A stretch of 64,000 nt of DNA from Chelativorans xinjiangensis (lineage in GTDB: Bacteria > Pseudomonadota > Alphaproteobacteria > Rhizobiales > Rhizobiaceae). Below, piece after piece: positions 60,759 to 64,000 of the stretch. Numbering within the stretch: position 1 is the stretch's first letter; each line of letters opens with the position of its first letter. The stretch is taken from the NCBI RefSeq assembly GCF_009812055.1, contig NZ_WQNH01000024.1, positions 1 to 64,000 on the forward strand, read 5' to 3'. A program made the position numbers and the translations under genes. The notes beneath the pieces are model-generated. The model worked only from the letters and a program-made list of their open reading frames with translations, had not been told where the DNA came from and did no database searches.

Positions 60759-62678
60759 CTAAAGCTGCGGCGACAGGCGGGCGAGGGCGCAGAAGCGCTG
60801 CCAGTCCTTGGCTTCGCGCGGGGTCCAGGCGGCTTCGGCGACCGCGGCCAAGCGGGGGAAGACCAGGTGGTTGAAATAGGCCCTGGAGATGAAATTCTCC
60901 GTCCAGATGCAGGCCTGAATGCCCTTCATCCTTTCCTTCAGCGCTTCAGGGAAATCGCCCTCGGCCTCGTATTCGTAGGTGTGTTTCGGCGGCACGGTGC
61001 CGGCCCAGCTTGCGCCGGGCTCCTGCCAGGCCTCCGCCTGCACCATGTCGAGGTAATAGGCCTGACCGGGCGTCATGACGACGTCGTAGCCCTCTTCGGC
61101 CAACTCGATGCCGACCTTGGGGCTCTGCCAGGCCATCAGAAGCGTGCCCTCCGGGTCGACGCCGCCGCCGTGGGAGACCTCGTTCCAGCCGGCCAGCCGG
61201 CGGCCACGCTCGGCCAGCATGTCCTTGATCTTGCGCATGAAGAAGGACTGAAGGCCGAAGGTGCCTTCAATCCCCTCCTTCTCCATCAGAGCGCGGCAGA
61301 GCGGCGAATGGAGCCAGGCGCCATCCGCCACCTCGTCACCGCCGATATGGATGTACTGCGCGGGGAACAGCGCCACCATCTCGTCGAACACCTTGCCCAG
61401 CACCTCGTAGGTGAAGGGGATGGCGGGGTTGAGCGCGTTGTTGGGGTAGCCCTGGACGGAAAAGTAGCTTTCGGGCGCTTCCTGGCCGTCGACCAGCTCC
61501 GGCAGGGAGACGAGCATGGCTTCCGAATGGCCCGGAATGTCGACCTCGGGGACGACCTCCACATGGAGCGCTGCCGCATGCGCGACGAGGGCGCGGACGT
61601 CGTCCTGGCGGTAGAAGCCCCCGCGGGTATCGGCGCCATCGCCGAGCTGGGGGATCAGCGGCCCGTCAGGTCCACGCCGGCTGCCGATCTCGGTCAGCTG
61701 CGGATAGGCCTTGATCTCGAGGCGCCAGGCCTCGTCGTCCGTTAGGTGCCAATGGAAGATGTTGAGCTTGTTCCAGGCGAGGATGTCGATGAAGCGGCGC
61801 ACGTCTTCCACCGGGAAGAACTGACGCGAGACGTCGAGGTGCGATCCGCGCCAGGAATAGCGCGGCGCGTCGGTGACGGTGCCCGATGCGGGGAACTTGA
61901 AGGTGGCGGGATCGGTGCGGGCGCCATGCAGAAGCTGGGCGAGGCTGACAAGACCGTAGAAGCGGCCGGCGGGACCGCCATAGGTAAGCTCGACGCGATC
62001 CAACGTGAAGCGAAGCGCATAGGCCTCCCGCCCGAGGACGGCACTCTCCTCGATGGCAACAGGCCTGCCACCGGGTACTTCCGCCAGGCTGAAGGGGACG
62101 TGGGCGGCGGGGAAAAGCCGCTGGAACAGCGCGAGCACGGTAGCGACGGCATTGAGGTCATCGCTGCCGGCGCCGGCTTGCGGGTAAAGGGCGACCGGAA
62201 CGGCGTCGCTGGCGGCGAGATCGCAGGAGGCCGGCCAGGGAAGGAGGGAGAAGGGTTCCGAGACCGCGCCTTGCGGCAGCAGCACGGGCGGTAGCGCGCT
62301 TTCCCGCCCTTCCAGCATGAGGTCGCCGAAGGAGACAGGGAGATGGCGGCCGTCGTTCAAGGTGAGGTAGGCGGACTTCGCGCCGTCGGAGCAGTGAACC
62401 GCGGGGCGCGTCAGGCCTTCGACGGTGAAGGTCCAGGTTCCGCCGGGCGCGAGTTCAACGCCGGATGGCGGGGCGTATTGGTGGAAATTGGCGTGGCGGC
62501 GCAGGAGCGTGGCGTTTTCGCAACGGTGGCCCGCCGCGGTGCGGGTAAGCGAGGTGTAGGCGAACTTGAAGTCCCGCACCGTCTCGCCCGACAGGTTGAA
62601 CAGCGTGAACTTGAGGCGGCCGGCGGAGTTCTCGATCGGCAGCCAGGAGCATTCCACTCGGAAAGGCGCAGTCGGCAT
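60759..62678 (-). CDS. Beta-N-acetylhexosaminidase, GH20 family
   Basis: The product is 639 residues. An N-terminal beta domain is followed by the catalytic barrel: LAWNKLNIFHWHLTDDEAWR, HAAALHVEVVPEVDIPGHSE and YIHIGGDEVADGAW with the catalytic pair D448-E449. No signal peptide is seen at the N-terminus (MPTAPFRVECSWLPIENSAG), so it is probably cytoplasmic and would act on imported chito- or muro-oligosaccharides. It lies 81 bases after the M81 gene's start and 10 bases after the SDR stop on the same strand. Confidence 0.95.
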   Translation of the reverse strand: MPTAPFRVECSWLPIENSAGRLKFTLFNLSGETVRDFKFAYTSLTRTAAGHRCENATLLRRHANFHQYAPPSGVELAPGGTWTFTVEGLTRPAVHCSDGAKSAYLTLNDGRHLPVSFGDLMLEGRESALPPVLLPQGAVSEPFSLLPWPASCDLAASDAVPVALYPQAGAGSDDLNAVATVLALFQRLFPAAHVPFSLAEVPGGRPVAIEESAVLGREAYALRFTLDRVELTYGGPAGRFYGLVSLAQLLHGARTDPATFKFPASGTVTDAPRYSWRGSHLDVSRQFFPVEDVRRFIDILAWNKLNIFHWHLTDDEAWRLEIKAYPQLTEIGSRRGPDGPLIPQLGDGADTRGGFYRQDDVRALVAHAAALHVEVVPEVDIPGHSEAMLVSLPELVDGQEAPESYFSVQGYPNNALNPAIPFTYEVLGKVFDEMVALFPAQYIHIGGDEVADGAWLHSPLCRALMEKEGIEGTFGLQSFFMRKIKDMLAERGRRLAGWNEVSHGGGVDPEGTLLMAWQSPKVGIELAEEGYDVVMTPGQAYYLDMVQAEAWQEPGASWAGTVPPKHTYEYEAEGDFPEALKERMKGIQACIWTENFISRAYFNHLVFPRLAAVAEAAWTPREAKDWQRFCALARLSPQL

Positions 62679-62688
62679 GGGGAAACCT

Positions 62689-63465
62689 TCAGTACATGGA
62701 GGATTGGGAGAAGGTGCGGGCGAGCTCGGCCTGGCCGGCGGTCAGGCCGCAATCGACGGGAAGGCAGGTGCCGGTGATGGCGGCGGCAAGGGGGCTTGCC
62801 AGGAACTTCACGGCGTTGGCGACGTCCTCGGGCGAGGCTATGCGCTGCAGGGGATACCAGCGGCGGGCCTCCTCGAAGACGTTGGGGTTGGCGGCCGCGC
62901 GGGCGTCCCACGCCTGCGTCCTCACCGTGCCGGGGGCGACGGCGTTGGCGCGGATGCCGAACCTGCCGTATTCGACGGCGATCAGCTTGGTGAGGTGGAT
63001 CAAGCCGGCCTTGGCGGCGGAGTAGGCGGGATGGCCGAAGACCTGCAGGCCATTGACGGAAGCGATGTTGACGACGGCGCCTTGCGATTTCTTGAGGGCT
63101 TCCTCGAAGGCCTTGAAGCAGAGGAAGGCCGCTTCGAGGTTGAGCGCGATGTCCTTCTGCCAGTTCTCGGCCGCCGTCTCCTGAAGCGAGGCGTCGCGTG
63201 CGGCGCCGGCGTTGTTGACCAAGGTCCTGACCTTTCCATGACGCGCGGCCTCGGCGGTAAGCTCCTTCACCGCATCCCGGTGTGTGACGTCGCATTGCGC
63301 AGCGATGAAGCGGGCCGCGCCTGCAAGCCCGGCGGCAGCCTTCTCGGCGGCTGCGCCGTCGAGATCGGCCATGACCACCACGTCGTGGTCTTCCGCCAGC
63401 CGGGCGGCGATGGCGCGCCCGATGTCGCCCGCCGCTCCGGTCACCACCGCCGCAGATCGCGTCAT
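62689..63465 (-). CDS. SDR family NAD(P)-dependent oxidoreductase
   Basis: The product is 258 residues with classical short-chain dehydrogenase motifs: TGAAGDIGRAIAARLAE (cofactor, TGxxxGIG variant), LVNNAGAARDA, catalytic S in NIASVNGLQVFG and Y-S-A-A-K, and PGTVRTQAW. It should oxidise or reduce a small alcohol or sugar. It is between the RpiR regulator and the hexosaminidase, so a role in amino-sugar or related sugar use is a reasonable guess. Confidence 0.94.
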   Translation of the reverse strand: MTRSAAVVTGAAGDIGRAIAARLAEDHDVVVMADLDGAAAEKAAAGLAGAARFIAAQCDVTHRDAVKELTAEAARHGKVRTLVNNAGAARDASLQETAAENWQKDIALNLEAAFLCFKAFEEALKKSQGAVVNIASVNGLQVFGHPAYSAAKAGLIHLTKLIAVEYGRFGIRANAVAPGTVRTQAWDARAAANPNVFEEARRWYPLQRIASPEDVANAVKFLASPLAAAITGTCLPVDCGLTAGQAELARTFSQSSMY

Positions 63466-63484
63466 GATGCTCCGTCTCCGAACG

Positions 63485-64000
63485 TCAATCGCCCAGCAGC
63501 TGGCGATCGTCTTCGTCCCTGTGGGTTACCAGTTCTTTCTTGATGCGCCTGAGCGTCACCGCCGCCTGGTCGCGGATGCGGTAGGCGACGACGTTGGCGA
63601 TGATGTCGACCAGGGCGAGATAGGCGAAGCGCGTCGATGTCGGCCGGTAGATGTTGGTTCCCTCCGGCAGATCGACGGGGATGGCCAGATCGGCCGCCTT
63701 GGCGATCGGGCTTTCGCTCTGGGCGAAGGCGATGGTGAAGACGCCGCCGTCCTGGGCAAGCCGGAAGGCGCGCACCAGCTCCGCGTTGCGGCCCGAAAAC
63801 GACGAGCCCACCAGAACGTCGTCGGGCTGGGCGGCGGCGGCCAGCATGAGCTGCATGCCGTGGTCCGTGCTGGCCGTGACCCGCAGCCCCAGGCGGAAGA
63901 GACGGTTCTGGATCTCGTTGGCGATCATCGAGGAATTGCCGCCGGAGCCGAAGGCATAGATCATCGGCGCGCTGGCGAGGCGCTCCGCCGCTTCGTCCAG
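63485..64000 (-). CDS. MurR/RpiR family transcriptional regulator, SIS domain part (5' end outside window)
   Basis: The frame is open to the right window edge, so the N-terminal helix-turn-helix is missing. The visible 171 residues are the SIS sugar-phosphate-binding domain: MIYAFGSGGNSSMIANEIQN, DDVLVGSSFSGRNAELVRAF, TIAFAQSESPIAKAADLAIP, and the C-terminus RRIKKELVTHRDEDD. Such regulators respond to sugar phosphates such as MurNAc-6-P. It is the first of four leftward genes, with a 19-base gap to the SDR gene, and probably controls them. Confidence 0.9.
   Translation of the reverse strand: MDEAAERLASAPMIYAFGSGGNSSMIANEIQNRLFRLGLRVTASTDHGMQLMLAAAAQPDDVLVGSSFSGRNAELVRAFRLAQDGGVFTIAFAQSESPIAKAADLAIPVDLPEGTNIYRPTSTRFAYLALVDIIANVVAYRIRDQAAVTLRRIKKELVTHRDEDDRQLLGD

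Overview
The window looks like ordinary chromosome from a high-GC alphaproteobacterium of the order Hyphomicrobiales, most like the Phyllobacteriaceae/Mesorhizobium group. The inference rests on gene content: ActS/ActR redox regulators, MmcB, a two-domain NADP-malic enzyme, a 936-residue GlnD, and intergenic elements resembling RIME1 of rhizobia. No species can be fixed from this alone. There is no phage, no plasmid module, no transposase gene and no CRISPR array. Layout: 1-4.5 kb holds the end of dnaX, ybaB and recR (with a GNAT gene antisense between them), an MltB-type murein transglycosylase, a double Kazal-like lipoprotein and a Cys-rich hypothetical protein. At 4.5-5.3 kb is a gene-free, hairpin-rich stretch. 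At 5.3-12.2 kb are lepA, a frameshifted hybrid histidine kinase, an alanine/sodium symporter and a permuted NlpC/P60 protein. At 12.5-13.3 kb the bfr/bfd iron-storage pair overlaps. At 13.7-20 kb a YnjBCD-like ABC transporter runs straight into the helicase gene hrpB. At 20.2-22.2 kb is the ActS/ActR redox two-component system. At 22.4-26.3 kb are mmcB, an L,D-transpeptidase lipoprotein, nfuA, a universal stress protein and trpS. At 26.3-36.4 kb are murJ, glnD, mutS and maeB. At 36.4-40.8 kb is a molybdenum hydroxylase operon of the form II CO-dehydrogenase type, followed by a YjbR-family gene broken by a repeat. At 41 kb is tRNA-Thr(CGT). At 41.5-52.4 kb two peptide ABC transporters converge on each other. 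At 52.6-59 kb are a DUF924 gene, a fadD with a basic N-terminal tail, pgi and a MocR-type regulator. At 59.2-64 kb is a catabolic cluster of M81 peptidase, GH20 hexosaminidase, SDR and RpiR/MurR regulator, cut by the window end. The most unusual character of the window is its load of short palindromic elements. At least six families occur in gaps between genes. One family, about 100 bp long, has imperfect terminal inverted repeats and sits between TA dinucleotides exactly 102 bp apart in three copies; one of these copies splits the YjbR gene. Another family lies inside the translated leader of the murein transglycosylase. Other points worth checking are the 134-residue histone-H1-like extension on FadD, the paired Kazal-like domains with identical cysteine spacing, the hairpin-rich region at 4.7-5.0 kb, and a 31-codon ORF coupled by TGATG to its upstream gene.
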